From contig NZ_CP037993.1 of NCBI RefSeq assembly GCF_004367745.1, positions 4,650,001 to 4,714,000 of the forward strand: 64,000 nt of DNA, read 5' to 3'. This stretch comes from Herbaspirillum huttiense. GTDB lineage: Bacteria > Pseudomonadota > Gammaproteobacteria > Burkholderiales > Burkholderiaceae_D. The notes under the pieces were generated by a model. It was not told where the DNA came from. It searched no databases and saw nothing but the letters and a program-made list of their open reading frames with translations. A program made the position numbers and the translations under genes. Shown here one piece after another: positions 26,102 to 34,351 of this stretch. Position 1 is the stretch's first letter. The number at the start of each line of letters is the position of its first letter.

Positions 26102-27247
26102 ATGAAAACCAAACTGGCAATCAAGGCAGGGGTACTGGCAGCGATGCTGGCCTGTGCAGGGGCCGCACAGGCCGAGCTGACCATCGGCGTGGTGATGTCG
26201 CTGACCGGTCCGGGCTCGGGCCTGGGCATTCCGGCCAAGAACGGCTTTGCCCTGTGGCCGGAGACCATCGGCGGCGAGAAGGTCAAGCTGATCATCCTCG
26301 ACGATGCCACCGATCCCACCCAGGCCAGCAAGAATGCGCGCCGCCTGGTGGCCGAGGACAAGGTCGACCTGCTCATCGGTTCGGCCGCGGTGCCGCCCAC
26401 GCTGGCCGTAGCCGACGTGGCGCTGGAATCGCAGACGGTGCAGCTGGCCATCTCCCCTATCGAGACCGCTGAAGGAAAAGACGCCTGGACCTTCCGCCTG
26501 CCGCAATCCACGGCCGTCATGGCCGGTGGCGTGGTGGAGCAGATGAAGAAGATGGGCGTGAAGACCATCGGCTTCCTCGGCTACTCCGACTCCTACGGTG
26601 AAAACTGGCTCAAGGAGGTGCAGCGCCTGGCCACCGCCGCCGGCATGAAGATGGGCACGGTGGAGCGCTTCTCGCGGGCCGACACCAGCGTGACGGCGCA
26701 AGCCCTGCGCGTGGTCAGTTCCAATCCGGATGCGGTGCTGGTGGTGGCCTCGGGCAGCGGTGCGGCCATGCCGCACAAGGCGCTCATCGAGCGCGGCTAC
26801 AAGGGCAAGATCTTCCAGACCCACAGTGCCGCCTCGCGCGACCTGATCCGTCTGGGCGGCAAGGATGTGGAAGGTTCCTACGTCATCTCCGGCCCGGCCG
26901 TGGTGCCGGAAGCGCTGCCGGACAGCAATCCTTCCAAGAAACTGGCCATGGATTTCGTCACGCGTTACGAGAAGCAGTTTGGCGCAGGTACCCGCAACCT
27001 CTTCGCGGCCCATACCTATGATGCGCAGCTGGTGCTGCAGAAGGTGGTCCCGGAAGCGCTGAAGAAAGCCAAACCCGGCACGCCCGCTTTCCGTGCGGCC
27101 CTCAAGGAAGCGCTGGAAACCTCCGGCCCGATCCAGATCTCGCAGGGCACGCTGAACTACTCGGCCAAGGATCACTTCGGGCTGGGTGACGATGCGCGCA
27201 TCATGCTGACCATCCAGAACGGCAACTGGAAGGCGGTCAATCCGTAA
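26102..27247 (+). CDS. ABC transporter periplasmic binding protein, probable hydroxycinnamate binder
   Basis: 381 residues from ATG 26102 behind AAAGGAGACGG. The signal peptide ends AQA-ELTIGVV. It is a type I periplasmic binding protein (MSLTGPGSGLGIPAKNG, FLGYSDSYGENWL, AAHTYDAQLVLQ). It belongs to a different branch from the two paralogues at 5893 and 19246. Being inside a hydroxycinnamate operon together with its own permeases and ATPases, it resembles the CouP arrangement of Rhodopseudomonas palustris, as I recall it. A hairpin after the gene (27268) may keep its expression above that of the membrane subunits. Confidence 0.85.
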   Translation: MKTKLAIKAGVLAAMLACAGAAQAELTIGVVMSLTGPGSGLGIPAKNGFALWPETIGGEKVKLIILDDATDPTQASKNARRLVAEDKVDLLIGSAAVPPTLAVADVALESQTVQLAISPIETAEGKDAWTFRLPQSTAVMAGGVVEQMKKMGVKTIGFLGYSDSYGENWLKEVQRLATAAGMKMGTVERFSRADTSVTAQALRVVSSNPDAVLVVASGSGAAMPHKALIERGYKGKIFQTHSAASRDLIRLGGKDVEGSYVISGPAVVPEALPDSNPSKKLAMDFVTRYEKQFGAGTRNLFAAHTYDAQLVLQKVVPEALKKAKPGTPAFRAALKEALETSGPIQISQGTLNYSAKDHFGLGDDARIMLTIQNGNWKAVNP

Positions 27248-27267
27248 TCCGCCTGTCCTGTCCGCGC

Positions 27268-27302
27268 GGCGGCGCGAGGTCTCCAGCTTGCGCCGCCGTT
27301 TT
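27268..27302 (+). terminator. Intra-operon hairpin (attenuator-like)
   Basis: GGCGGCGC pairs with GCGCCGCC around a 14-base loop, followed by GTTTTCC. The short T tract suggests partial termination between the binding-protein gene and the permease genes, a common way of making more binding protein than membrane subunits. Confidence 0.5.
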
Positions 27303-27308
27303 CCAGCC

Positions 27309-27324
27309 TGACGTTTTCTGCACC
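27309..27324 (+). repeat. 16-bp interspersed motif, copy 2
   Basis: TGACGTTTTCTGCACC, followed by AC as in the copy at 30923. It lies 11 bp before the start codon of the permease gene at 27336, in the place of a leader or ribosome-loading region. Confidence 0.6.
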
Positions 27325-27335
27325 ACACCCGAAAC

Positions 27336-28376
27336 ATGGACTCCTCCATTGCCGCCATCCTGACCCTGGATGGCCTGACCAACGGCATCGTCTATGGCTT
27401 GATCGCCATTGCCCTGGTGCTGGTCTTCACGGTCACCCGCATCCTCTTCATCCCGCAGGGAGAATTCGTCGCCTATGGCGCGCTCACCCTGGCCATGCTG
27501 CAACAAGGCCAGCGCCCCGGTCCGCTGTGGCTGCTGCTGGTGCTGGCCGTGTGCGCGGCCGGCATGCAGGCCGCGCAGCTCTTGCGCGCAGGCCAGGCTG
27601 CGCTGTTGCCGCGCACCCTGCTGGGCACGCTGGGCGTGCCGCTGGCCATTGCCGCCCTCGTCTGGTGGGCCGCGCCCCAGCAATTCGCGCTGCCGGTGCA
27701 GGTGCTGCTGACCCTGCTGCTCATTACCGCACTCGGACCGCTGATGTACCAGGTGGTCTATGAATCGATGGCCGATGCCAGCGTGCTGCAACTGCTGATC
27801 GTCTCGGTCGGCATCCACCTGGCCATGACCGGACTGGGGCTGGTGTTCTTCGGGGCCGAAGGCTTCCGTACCCCGGCCTTCTGGGATGAACGCTGGAACC
27901 TGGCAGCGCTCACCTTGAGTGCCCAGACCGTGGTGGTGGTGGTGGCCGCTGCCGCGCTGCTGGTGGCGCTGTGGCTGTTCTCCGGGCGCACGCTGTATGG
28001 CAAGGCGCTGCGCGCCACGGCGGTCAATCGCCTGGGCGCACGGCTGATGGGAATCTCCACGACGCTGGCGGGCAAGTTGTCGTTTGCCGTCGCGGCGTTT
28101 ATCGGTGCTCTGTCGGGCGTATTGATCGGCCCGATGAGCACCATTTTTTATGACTCGGGTTTCCTGATCGGTTTGAAGGGTTTCGTCGCCGCCACCATCG
28201 GTGCGCTGGCGAGCTTCCCGGCGGCCGCAGGAGGCGCGCTGCTGGTAGGCCTGCTGGAATCCTTCAGCTCCTTCTGGGCCAGTGACTTCAAGGAGGTGAT
28301 CGTGTTCCTGGCGCTGTTGCCGATCCTGCTGTGGCGCTCGCTGGTCACACCCGCGCATGACGAGGACGAGGAATGA
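27336..28376 (+). CDS. ABC transporter permease, LivH type
   Basis: 346 residues, about eight to nine membrane segments. The LivH signature is seen as [24 protein letters not shown] near the N-terminus, and the late block [26 protein letters not shown]. Compared with the LivH protein at 12460, it has a longer loop after the second membrane segment. It forms the channel with the permease half of the next protein, whose start codon overlaps its stop (ATGA). Confidence 0.85.
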   Translation: MDSSIAAILTLDGLTNGIVYGLIAIALVLVFTVTRILFIPQGEFVAYGALTLAMLQQGQRPGPLWLLLVLAVCAAGMQAAQLLRAGQAALLPRTLLGTLGVPLAIAALVWWAAPQQFALPVQVLLTLLLITALGPLMYQVVYESMADASVLQLLIVSVGIHLAMTGLGLVFFGAEGFRTPAFWDERWNLAALTLSAQTVVVVVAAAALLVALWLFSGRTLYGKALRATAVNRLGARLMGISTTLAGKLSFAVAAFIGALSGVLIGPMSTIFYDSGFLIGLKGFVAATIGALASFPAAAGGALLVGLLESFSSFWASDFKEVIVFLALLPILLWRSLVTPAHDEDEE

Positions 28377-30166
28377 TGATGAACAAACGACTCCCTCTCT
28401 ACGCGCTGCTGGTCGTGCTGGCGCTGTTCCCGATCCTGCCCACGCCGCAGTTCTGGGTGATCCAGGCCAACTACATCGGCCTGTATGCGCTGGTGGCCAT
28501 CGGCCTGGTGCTGCTGACCGGCATCGGCGGCATGACCTCGTTCGGGCAGGCGGCCTTCGTCGGCATGGGTGCCTACACCACCTCGTATTTGACCACCGTG
28601 CATGGCGTGTCCCCTTGGCTGACGCTGCCGATCGGCCTCTTCATCACGGGGGTCTCGGCCTACGTGCTGGGCCGCATCACGCTGCGCATGTCCGGCCACT
28701 ACCTGCCGCTGGCCACCATCGCCTGGGGCATCAGCCTGTACTTCCTGTTCGGCAAGGTGGACTTCCTCGGCAAGTATGACGGCATCTCCGGCATCCCCGC
28801 GCTGCAACTGGCGGGGTTGGACCTGGCCAAGGAACGCCACCTGTATTACCTGATCTGGGCCATCGTGCTGGCCGCCGCATGGGTCTCGCTGAACCTGCTG
28901 GATTCGCGCGCGGGACGTGCCATCCGCGCCCTCAAGGGCGGACGTTCGATGGCCGAGGCCATGGGCGTGGATACGGGGCGCTACAAGATCCTCATCTTCG
29001 TCTTTGCCGCGCTGCTGGCCTCGGTGTCGGGATGGCTCTTTGCGCACATGCAGCGCACCGTCAATCCCTCGCCCTTCAGCCTGGCGATGGGCATCGAATA
29101 TCTCTTCATCGTGGTGGTCGGCGGCATTGCCCATATCTGGGGTGCGCTGCTGGGCGCGGGGGTATTGAAACTGCTGTCGGACCAGTTGCAGGTGCTGCTG
29201 CCAGCACTGCTGGGCGATGGCGGCAGTTATGAAAGCATCGTCTTCGGCCTGATCCTGATCCTGTTGCTCAAATACGCACGCGGTGGCCTGTGGCCATGGG
29301 TGCGCGCGCTGTGGCTGCGTGCCTTCCCGGCCGCCCCGGCACCGCTGCGCGTGGCGACCGCCGCGCCGATGGACAAGCGCAACGGTCCGGCGCGTGGTGC
29401 ACCGCTGCTGGAAGTGGACCAGATCAACAAGCGCTTCGGCGGACTGGTGGCGGTCAATGACGTGTCCTTCAAGGTCAAGGCCGGTGAGATCGTGGGCCTG
29501 ATCGGTCCCAATGGCGCGGGCAAGTCCACCACCTTCAATCTGGTCACGGGCCTGCTGCATGCCAGCGGCGGACGCGTCAGCTTCAACGGCCGCGACATCG
29601 CCGGACTGCCGGCGCGCGCCATCGCACGGCTGGGCATTGCCCGCACCTTCCAGCACGTGCGCCTGCTGCCGGGCATGACGGTGCTGGAGAACGTGGCCCT
29701 GGGCGCGCACATGCGCAGCCGGCAAGGTTTCCTGAGCAATACGGTCAATGCCATGCTGCATCTGGAACGCGCCGAAGAGCAGGCGCTGCTCGATGAAGCC
29801 GCGCGCGCCCTGCATCGCGTCGGCCTGCAGCACCTGATGCATGAGCAGGCGGGCAACCTGGCGCTGGGCCAGCAACGCATCCTGGAGATCGCCCGCGCCC
29901 TGTGCTGTGATCCGCTGCTGCTGTTGCTCGATGAACCGGCCGCAGGCCTGCGCCATCTGGAAAAGCAGGCGCTCTCCAAAGTGCTGCAGGAGTTGCGCGC
30001 CGATGGCATGAGCATCCTGCTGGTGGAACATGACATGGAATTCGTCATGGAACTGACCGACCACATCGTGGTGATGGAATTCGGCACCAAGATTGCCGAA
30101 GGCACACCGCAAGAGATCCAGCGGCATCCCGCCGTGATCGAAGCCTACCTGGGTGGAATCGAATGA
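28373..30166 (+). CDS. Fused ABC permease-ATPase (LivM-LivG type)
   Basis: 597 residues. Residues about 1-310 are a LivM permease ([20 protein letters not shown], and the late [19 protein letters not shown]). After an Ala/Pro/Arg-rich linker, residues about 340-597 are a LivG ATPase with Walker [10 protein letters not shown] at 378-386, signature LALGQQR and Walker [12 protein letters not shown], then [10 protein letters not shown]. The fusion fixes a 1:1 ratio of channel and motor. Both junctions with neighbouring genes are 4-bp overlaps. The importer at 9998-13326 keeps these two parts separate. Confidence 0.88.
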   Translation: MMMNKRLPLYALLVVLALFPILPTPQFWVIQANYIGLYALVAIGLVLLTGIGGMTSFGQAAFVGMGAYTTSYLTTVHGVSPWLTLPIGLFITGVSAYVLGRITLRMSGHYLPLATIAWGISLYFLFGKVDFLGKYDGISGIPALQLAGLDLAKERHLYYLIWAIVLAAAWVSLNLLDSRAGRAIRALKGGRSMAEAMGVDTGRYKILIFVFAALLASVSGWLFAHMQRTVNPSPFSLAMGIEYLFIVVVGGIAHIWGALLGAGVLKLLSDQLQVLLPALLGDGGSYESIVFGLILILLLKYARGGLWPWVRALWLRAFPAAPAPLRVATAAPMDKRNGPARGAPLLEVDQINKRFGGLVAVNDVSFKVKAGEIVGLIGPNGAGKSTTFNLVTGLLHASGGRVSFNGRDIAGLPARAIARLGIARTFQHVRLLPGMTVLENVALGAHMRSRQGFLSNTVNAMLHLERAEEQALLDEAARALHRVGLQHLMHEQAGNLALGQQRILEIARALCCDPLLLLLDEPAAGLRHLEKQALSKVLQELRADGMSILLVEHDMEFVMELTDHIVVMEFGTKIAEGTPQEIQRHPAVIEAYLGGIE

Positions 30167-30918
30167 GTGAACTGGTCCTCGACGTCGCGCAACTGCGCGC
30201 AAGCTATGGCAAGGTGCAGGCGCTGCACGACATCAACCTGAAGCTGGAACGCGGCAGCATCGCCACCGTGATCGGCCCCAATGGCGCGGGCAAGTCCACG
30301 CTGCTCAACGCCATCATGGGTGTGCTGCCGGCGCAGGGCACGGTGCGTTATCAAGGCAAGCCGGTGGAACGCTGGAGCCTCGAACAACGCGTGATGGCAG
30401 GCATCGCCCTGGTACCGGAGCGGCGCGAACTGTTCTCTACCATGAGCGTGGAAGACAACCTGCTGCTGGGGGGATTTCGCCGTCTGCGCTTGCGGCAGGC
30501 ACAGCCGCTGGATCAGCTGGCGACCGTCTTCGAGCTGTTCCCGCGATTGAAGGAACGCCGCGCCCAGCAGGCCGGTACGCTCTCGGGCGGCGAGCGCCAG
30601 ATGCTGGCCATCGGCCGCGCCATGATGGCCAAGCCGGAACTGCTGATGCTGGATGAACCCAGCCTCGGCCTGGCACCGCGCATCGTCAAGGAAATCCTGC
30701 ATATCGTTTCCGAACTGCGCACGGCCGGCATCTCGGTGCTGCTGGTGGAACAGAATGCGCGCGCGGCCTTGCAGACGGCCGACTATGGCTACGTGCTGGA
30801 ACTGGGCAAGGTCACCATGCAGGGCGAGTCCGCGAAACTGGCGGGCGATCCGCAGGTGATCCAGGCCTACCTGGGATTTGGCAAGAAGGCAGAAGCCGAG
30901 GTGGTGGCGGCTTCCTGA
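30163..30918 (+). CDS. ABC transporter ATP-binding protein, LivF type
   Basis: 251 residues with Walker [10 protein letters not shown] at 38-46, signature LSGGERQ, Walker B LLMLDEPSLGL and the late LLVEQNARAAL typical of LivF. It completes the importer together with the permease at 27336 and the fusion at 28373. Its start overlaps the fusion gene's stop by 4 bp. Confidence 0.87.
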   Translation: MSELVLDVAQLRASYGKVQALHDINLKLERGSIATVIGPNGAGKSTLLNAIMGVLPAQGTVRYQGKPVERWSLEQRVMAGIALVPERRELFSTMSVEDNLLLGGFRRLRLRQAQPLDQLATVFELFPRLKERRAQQAGTLSGGERQMLAIGRAMMAKPELLMLDEPSLGLAPRIVKEILHIVSELRTAGISVLLVEQNARAALQTADYGYVLELGKVTMQGESAKLAGDPQVIQAYLGFGKKAEAEVVAAS

Positions 30919-30922
30919 AGCT

Positions 30923-30938
30923 TGACGTTTTCTGCACC
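30923..30938 (+). repeat. 16-bp interspersed motif, copy 3
   Basis: TGACGTTTTCTGCACC begins 4 bp after the livF stop codon and 53 bp before the start of the DUF3237 gene. It is identical to copies at 16265 and 27309. Confidence 0.6.
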
Positions 30939-30975
30939 ACGGTATGTCAAAAACACATAGAACGAGGAGACCGAG

Positions 30976-31527
30976 ATGAGAAAGATTTTCCTGCTGCTGG
31001 CGGCCCTGACGCTGTCCTTCCAGGTGCATGCGGCCAGCGACGCCGACAACACCACGCTGGTGCCGCCGCAACCCAAGCTGGCGTTTTTGGCACGCTTCTC
31101 GGTGGATCTGGTGGCCCCGATCTGGGAACTGGGCAAGACCTCCGACCTGGGCCGCCGCCGCATCATCCCCATCACCGGCGGCAGTTTCAAGGGACCGCTC
31201 ATCAATGGCGAGATCCTCAACAACGGTGCCGACTGGCAGACCGTGACCGCCGATGGCCTGGCCATCATCGATACCCGCTACCTGCTCAAGCTCGATGACG
31301 GCGAACTGGTCTACCTGCAAACCCGTGGCGTGCGCTACGGTCCGCCGGAAGTGATGGCCGAGGTCGCCAAGGGCAAGCCGGTCGATCCTTCGCGCTATAC
31401 CTTCCGCCTGTTCATGAACTTCGAGACCGCCTCCAAAAAGTACGACTGGCTCAACCGCGCCATGGGCGTGGGCTACGCCATGCGCCTGGGCAATGCGGTG
31501 GTGTATGACGCCTACCTGCTCAATTGA
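30976..31527 (+). CDS. Secreted DUF3237 protein
   Basis: 183 residues from ATG 30976 behind GAGGAGACCGAG. A signal peptide ends HAA-SDADN, so the protein is periplasmic or outer. The body fits DUF3237 (IPITGGSFKGPLINGEILNNGADWQ, then ARYLLKLDDGE-like and VRYGP segments), a small beta-barrel family without an agreed activity that I know from aromatic and steroid catabolic clusters. Here it sits between the importer and the acyl-CoA dehydrogenase, so a role in handling an aromatic substrate is likely but unproven. Most family members I recall lack a signal peptide. Confidence 0.75.
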   Translation: MRKIFLLLAALTLSFQVHAASDADNTTLVPPQPKLAFLARFSVDLVAPIWELGKTSDLGRRRIIPITGGSFKGPLINGEILNNGADWQTVTADGLAIIDTRYLLKLDDGELVYLQTRGVRYGPPEVMAEVAKGKPVDPSRYTFRLFMNFETASKKYDWLNRAMGVGYAMRLGNAVVYDAYLLN

Positions 31528-31541
31528 GATGGACGGAACCG

Positions 31542-33317
31542 ATGACGATGCACTACACGCCCCCGCTGCGCGACTTCGCCTTCGTCCTCGATGAAGTGCT
31601 GCAGGCCCCGCAAGTCTTGCGCGCCTTGCCTGCGCACGCCGAGATCGATGGCGAACTGATGATGCAGGTACTGGAAGAAGCCGGACGCTTTGCCGCTGAC
31701 GTGGTCGCGCCCTTGAACGGTATCGGCGATCGCGAGGGTTGCCGTCTCGAAAACGGAACGGTCACAACGCCCCCCGGATTCGAGCGCGCCTATGCGCAGT
31801 TCTGCGCGGGCGGCTGGCCGGCCCTGGCCTGTGCGCCCGAGCACGGCGGCCAGGGCTTGCCACATGTGCTGGACTGCGCGCTCTATGAAATGCTGAGCGC
31901 GGCCAATCATGGCTGGACCATGTATCCCGGCTTGCTGCATGGGGCCTATGCCTGCCTGGCGGCGCATGGCTCACCTGAGCTGCAGGCGCGCTATCTGGAA
32001 AAGATCGCCAGCGGCCAATGGCTGGCCACCATGTGCCTGACGGAAGCGCAGGCCGGCAGCGACCTGGGGCAGTTGCGCACACGCGCCGTGCCGCAGGAGG
32101 ACGGCAGCTATCGCCTCAGCGGCGACAAGATTTTCATCTCAGGGGGCGAACACGACCTGACGCCCAACATCATTCACTTGGTACTGGCCCGATTGCCGGA
32201 TGCGCTGCCGGGCAGCAAGGGGCTGTCGCTGTTCCTGGCGCCGCGCGTGCTGGACGATGGCAGCCGCAACGGCGTGCACTGCACCGGCATCGAACACAAG
32301 ATGGGCATTCATGGCAGCGCCACGTGCAGCCTGCATTTCGAGCAGGCGCAGGCGTGGCTGGTCGGTGAAGCGGGACGCGGACTGGCGGCGATGTTCGTGA
32401 TGATGAATGCGGCGCGCCTGCATGTGGGCGCGCAGGGGCTGGGGCTGGCTGAGGCGGCCTGGCAGCGCGCCAGCGCTTATGCGCGCGAACGTCGCCAGTC
32501 GCGCGCACCGGGCTCATCCGGCAACGACCTGATCGTGCGCCATCCTGCCGTGCAGAAGCTGTTGATGGAACAGCGCTGCCGCATCGAGGGGGCGCGGCTG
32601 CTGACTTGCTGGGCCGGGCTCTTGCTGGATCTGGCCGAGCATGATCCGGATGCGGCCCAGCGCCGCCGTCATCATGAACGGCTGGAATTCATCACGCCGG
32701 TCATCAAGGCCTTCCTTACCGACCAGGGATTCCAGTGCGCCAGCCGCGCGCTGCAGGTCTTCGGCGGACACGGCTATGTGGTCGAAACCGGCATCGAACA
32801 ATTCATGCGCGATGCCCGCATCACCATGATCTATGAGGGGACCAACGAAATACAGGCGATCGACTTCCTGATGCGCAAGGTGCTGGGAGATGAAGGGAGG
32901 CGGCTGGATGATTTCCTCACGCTGGTGCGTGCGGACATCGAGGAGGGAACCCTGCTTGGCGATCAGGCCCGATTGCTGGCAAATGCTGTGGATAAATTAG
33001 AAGGATTCGCCCGGCGCATCGCCACGGCGGCGGTGCAATCACCCTCACTGCCCTACTACGTGGCCGATGAAATGCTGCGCCTGACCGGCCATGTGGCGCT
33101 GGGCTGGATGTGGCTGCGCGCCGGCCGCCGGGCGCTCTCGGCCATGGCCTCGGACGCGGCCTGGTACGGCGGCAAGCGGGATGCCGCGTGCTATCATTTC
33201 GCCTTTGTGTTTGCGGAAGTCCACCAGTTGTCCAGCGTGATCGAAGGCTGCCTGGCGACCGGGCTGCCGCCCCTTCCTACCGACCTGGACCACCATGCTG
33301 CCCAAGAAGCCGGCTGA
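31542..33317 (+). CDS. Acyl-CoA dehydrogenase (approx. 590-residue class)
   Basis: 591 residues from ATG 31542 (a second ATG is two codons on). The acyl-CoA dehydrogenase marks are MCLTEAQAGSDLGQLRTRA, the FAD-contact segment GDKIFISGGEHDL, and IYEGTNEIQAIDFL with the expected catalytic Glu (near residue 432). The C-terminal extra helical domain is typical of the long class found with aromatic or branched substrates. It could desaturate dihydro-hydroxycinnamoyl-CoA thioesters and so widen the pathway to saturated phenylpropanoids. It follows the DUF3237 gene at once and overlaps the regulator gene by 23 bp. Confidence 0.85.
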   Translation: MTMHYTPPLRDFAFVLDEVLQAPQVLRALPAHAEIDGELMMQVLEEAGRFAADVVAPLNGIGDREGCRLENGTVTTPPGFERAYAQFCAGGWPALACAPEHGGQGLPHVLDCALYEMLSAANHGWTMYPGLLHGAYACLAAHGSPELQARYLEKIASGQWLATMCLTEAQAGSDLGQLRTRAVPQEDGSYRLSGDKIFISGGEHDLTPNIIHLVLARLPDALPGSKGLSLFLAPRVLDDGSRNGVHCTGIEHKMGIHGSATCSLHFEQAQAWLVGEAGRGLAAMFVMMNAARLHVGAQGLGLAEAAWQRASAYARERRQSRAPGSSGNDLIVRHPAVQKLLMEQRCRIEGARLLTCWAGLLLDLAEHDPDAAQRRRHHERLEFITPVIKAFLTDQGFQCASRALQVFGGHGYVVETGIEQFMRDARITMIYEGTNEIQAIDFLMRKVLGDEGRRLDDFLTLVRADIEEGTLLGDQARLLANAVDKLEGFARRIATAAVQSPSLPYYVADEMLRLTGHVALGWMWLRAGRRALSAMASDAAWYGGKRDAACYHFAFVFAEVHQLSSVIEGCLATGLPPLPTDLDHHAAQEAG

Positions 33318-33780
33318 TTTCGATTCCGACGACGATGCAGCGCCAAGCGCGCCGCTGGACCAGCAACTGCTGCTGAGCCTGGTCGGCTACAACTGCCGCC
33401 GTGCCTACATCACCATCATGCCCTTGTTCGAAAAACGGATGGCGAAGTTCGAATTGCGGCCAGTGGATTTCACGGTGCTGAGCCTGCTGAAGGCCAATCC
33501 CAACATCAACCAGAAGCGCCTGTCCAAGGCGATCAACGTCTCCCCGCCCAACCTGGCGACCTTGCTGGACAAGCTGGAGCAGCGCGGCCTGGTAGTACGC
33601 CAGCGCAATCCGCAGGATCGCCGTTCACAGGTGCTGGCGCTCACGCCAGCGGGCATGCGCATGTGCACCAAGGCCGAACAGACCGCCATCGAGCTGGAGC
33701 TCAAGGCCACCGAGATGCTTTCGGACGGCGAACGCGCTCAGCTCATCGGCTTGTTGCAGAAGATGTTCCTGCCGCAGTAA
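33295..33780 (+). CDS. MarR-family transcriptional regulator, probable operon repressor
   Basis: 161 residues. The MarR winged HTH is clear (FTVLSLLKANPNINQKRLSK, then VSPPNLATLLDKLEQRGLV and a wing with QDRRSQVLALTPAG). It is the last gene of the hydroxycinnamate operon and overlaps the acyl-CoA dehydrogenase gene. By analogy with CouR, a MarR protein that senses p-coumaroyl-CoA in Rhodopseudomonas, it probably represses at the palindrome 20674-20688 and is released by the CoA thioester. The ligand and site are inferred. Confidence 0.82.
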   Translation: MLPKKPADFDSDDDAAPSAPLDQQLLLSLVGYNCRRAYITIMPLFEKRMAKFELRPVDFTVLSLLKANPNINQKRLSKAINVSPPNLATLLDKLEQRGLVVRQRNPQDRRSQVLALTPAGMRMCTKAEQTAIELELKATEMLSDGERAQLIGLLQKMFLPQ

Positions 33781-33801
33781 GCGGCATTTCTGATTCCATT
33801 C

Positions 33802-34065
33802 TCAACGCAGGAACACCAGCTCGGCGTAGCTGGGGTTGGCGTGTGCGCGCTGGTATTGCTTGAGGTCTTCGATGACCTGGGCGCGGGTCAGTCCTTGCTG
33901 TTGCTGCTGATCGGCGGCGGCGGTGCGTGTCTGTTGCGCCGGGACGCTGATGGTCGAGGCGGGCTCGGCCTTGGCCGGTTCGGCGGCATAGGCTGCCTGT
34001 GCTGAGATGGCGGCTACGGCCAGCGTGGCGGCCAGGACGCGTTGGCGTGTGAAGATCTTGTTCAT
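33802..34065 (-). CDS. Small exported DUF4148-like protein
   Basis: 87 residues from ATG 34065 with AGGGAG upstream. A signal peptide ends AYA-AEPAKAE, and a Gln-rich linker precedes GLTRAQVIEDLKQYQRAHANPSYAE at the C-terminus. That last block is the pattern of the short DUF4148 proteins common in betaproteobacteria; their function is unknown. It is a lone gene facing the MarR gene at 33295. The region 34066-34351 shows no further gene. Confidence 0.65.
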   Translation of the reverse strand: MNKIFTRQRVLAATLAVAAISAQAAYAAEPAKAEPASTISVPAQQTRTAAADQQQQQGLTRAQVIEDLKQYQRAHANPSYAELVFLR

Positions 34066-34351
34066 GTTCTGCTCCCTGGAATGCAAGCGGATGCTGCACG
34101 ATGCGTATCGCTTATGAATGCTTCATTCCCATGCAGACATTCTATTGTTTCCATTCCGATGGAAAAACCGGTGATCCGGCAATGCTCTGTTGCGGCCGTT
34201 GAAAGAATGCTTTCAGGCATCTTGCCGATTTGCCAGCACTGGTATGACAAATGATGAGTTGCACGGCTTTTACCCGCCTCCATCGGGCTTTCCCCGCGAC
34301 CAGCCACCCTCAGAATTGGTAAATCTTATAAATAATTTCCGGGGAACAGGC

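Noticed and set aside
34190-34351. Flagellar sigma-28 promoter before the chemoreceptor
   Set aside because: A GCCGATTT is present near 34223 but no correctly spaced TAAA-type -35 element was found.
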